A stretch of DNA of 23,659 nucleotides from contig DASTKD010000460.1 of NCBI GenBank assembly GCA_035716135.1, forward strand, positions 1 to 23,659, given 5' to 3'. The stretch comes from CF-113 sp035716135. GTDB taxonomy: Bacteria > Chloroflexota > Ktedonobacteria > Ktedonobacterales > Ktedonobacteraceae. The position numbers were made by a program, and so were the translations under genes. Every line of letters starts with the position of its first letter. Within the stretch, counting starts at the first letter, position 1. Shown here piece by piece: positions 22,479-23,659 of the stretch. The notes under the pieces are model-generated. The model saw only the letters and a list, made by a program, of their open reading frames with translations. It did not search any database and had not been told where the DNA came from.

Positions 22479-22505
22479 AACCCCCTGAGTCGCAGGGGGG
22501 TTTTT
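22479..22505 (+). terminator. Intrinsic terminator controlled by the SAM riboswitch
   Basis: AACCCCCTG (22479-22487) pairs with CAGGGGGGTT (22493-22502), with one extra G, ending in a TTTTT run (22501-22505). It lies 21 bases after P1 of the S-box and about 90 bases before the metK start. Confidence 0.9.
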
Positions 22506-22596
22506 AATATCTTTTCCCCGTTTAGTAGCTGGCCTGATTTCTTTGATGAGTATATCAGGTCAACTCTCGATAACGAAAGGAGCGCAACCCTGACCT

Positions 22597-23659
22597 ATGA
22601 GCGATTTTATGAGTAACCCGAAGGCGTTTTTTACCAGCGAGTCAGTGACGGAGGGCCATCCCGATAAGCTGTGCGACCAGATCTCCGATGGCGTGCTGGA
22701 TGCCATTCTGTCGCAGGACCCTATGGCGCGCGTGGCGTGTGAAGCGGCCACGACGACCGGCCTTGTGCTGATCGCGGGCGAAATTACGACGACTGCCTGG
22801 ATTGATATGCCGGCGGTTGTGCGCAAAACCATCGAGCAGGTGGGCTATATCAACGCGGACTATGGTTTTGACTATCGCACCTGCGGCGTCGTCACCTCGA
22901 TTGGCAAACAGTCGCCTGATATTGACCTGGGCGTCAGCCATTCGCTGGAAACGAAGGGGCCTGGCGCAATGCTGACGGAAGATGAGTTGGAGCGCGAAGG
23001 GGCGGGCGACCAGGGCATGATGATCGGTTTTGCCTGCAACGAGACGCCCGAATACATGCCCATGCCCATCAGCCTGGCGCATAAACTGTGCCGCCAGCTT
23101 TCACAGGTCAGGCGCAGATCGTGGGGCGGCGCTGGCCCGATGAGCTACCTGCGCCCGGACGGCAAAAGCCAGGTGACGGTACAGTACGAGAATGGACGCC
23201 CGGTGCGCGTAGATTCGGTGGTTATTTCCACCCAGCACGCCGAGTACATCGATCAGGAGCAGATTCGCCTGGATGTGATCGAACACATTATCAAGCCAAC
23301 CATTCCTGGCAACCTGCTGGATAGCCAGACGCGCGTACTGGTCAACCCGACGGGGCGTTTTGTGACAGGTGGCCCGATGGGCGACGCCGGTCTGACGGGG
23401 CGCAAAATCATTGTTGACACCTATGGTGGTATGGCGCGACATGGCGGGGGCGCGTTCAGCGGCAAAGACCCGACCAAAGTCGATCGTTCCGCTTCTTACG
23501 CGGCGCGGCATATCGCCAAGAATATCGTAGCAGCGGGGCTGGCCGATCGCCTGGAGTTGCAAGTCTCCTACGCTATTGGCGTGGCGCGACCCCTGTCGCT
23601 TTTTGTGGATACCTCCGGCACAGGCAAGGTTTCCGATGAAGAGATTATCCGCCTGATTA
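22597..23659 (+). CDS. metK: S-adenosylmethionine synthetase, 3' end beyond the window
   Basis: 354 codons are visible; the gene continues past the right edge. The enzyme makes SAM from methionine and ATP. Seen motifs: EGHPDKLCDQISDGVLDA (H21, D23), TTTGLVLIAGEI, GAGDQGMMIGFA, YLRPDGKSQVTV, GRFVTGGPMGDAGLTGRK with VDTYGG after it, and KVDRSASYAARHIAKNIVAA. Between RQLSQVR and YLRPDG there are about five more residues (RSWGGAGPMS) than in the usual EVRKNGTLPWLRPD arrangement. The ATG at 22597 is the first possible start, since an in-frame TGA stands at 22591; AAAGGAG (22576-22582) is 14 bases upstream, a rather wide spacing. Expression is controlled by the SAM-I riboswitch. It complements the mtnA-ahcY operon. 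Confidence 0.95.
   Translation, partial: MSDFMSNPKAFFTSESVTEGHPDKLCDQISDGVLDAILSQDPMARVACEAATTTGLVLIAGEITTTAWIDMPAVVRKTIEQVGYINADYGFDYRTCGVVTSIGKQSPDIDLGVSHSLETKGPGAMLTEDELEREGAGDQGMMIGFACNETPEYMPMPISLAHKLCRQLSQVRRRSWGGAGPMSYLRPDGKSQVTVQYENGRPVRVDSVVISTQHAEYIDQEQIRLDVIEHIIKPTIPGNLLDSQTRVLVNPTGRFVTGGPMGDAGLTGRKIIVDTYGGMARHGGGAFSGKDPTKVDRSASYAARHIAKNIVAAGLADRLELQVSYAIGVARPLSLFVDTSGTGKVSDEEIIRLI

Overview
The window looks like chromosomal DNA of a moderately GC-rich, spore/mycelium-type Chloroflexota bacterium, most likely a Ktedonobacteria relative. The reasons are the gene families (DUF1015 protein, DinB-type proteins, archaeal/Thermotoga-like AhcY, ECF sigma plus propeller anti-sigma) and several families of short palindromic intergenic repeats that spell peptides such as DAHKGRPYMP or VILSAAKDL when read as ORFs. 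This placement is inference, because no rRNA or other marker gene is present.

Left part (1-9500): the start of an M29-like aminopeptidase runs off the left edge on the minus strand. It is followed by a two-domain SIS sugar-phosphate protein, a small single-span membrane protein, a DUF1015 protein and a HEAT-like solenoid protein. Next comes an isolated, divergent phage-type pair: a complete terminase large subunit-like protein (minus) and a compact DnaG-like primase with CHC2 zinc and TOPRIM motifs (plus). A DinB-family metal protein follows. Palindromic repeat elements sit at most of the convergent gene ends.

Middle part (9500-14900): a translationally coupled ECF sigma factor / ZAS anti-sigma pair (minus), whose anti-sigma carries an outward-facing TolB-like propeller. 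Then, between copies of a 20-bp repeat, lies a cassette of a second ECF sigma factor with a Cys-rich C-terminal tail and an AhpC/TSA-type peroxiredoxin-like protein. Both cassette genes are preceded by the same 11-bp motif.

Right part (14900-23659): a SAM-cycle region. mtnA, a degenerate HD-domain protein, a PfkB-family kinase and ahcY form one operon. metK follows further right, with a consensus promoter, a SAM-I (S-box) riboswitch and an intrinsic terminator. Together these regenerate SAM from SAH and salvage methylthioadenosine. Inserted between ahcY and the metK leader, on the opposite strand and visibly more A/T-rich, is a 1000-residue protein that fuses a calcineurin-like phosphoesterase to a STAND/NACHT-like P-loop NTPase and a helical C-terminus. 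A perfect 8-8-8 palindrome lies across its strong promoter. This gene looks like an acquired conflict/defence protein and is the best candidate here for an undescribed system; the terminase/primase pair is the second.
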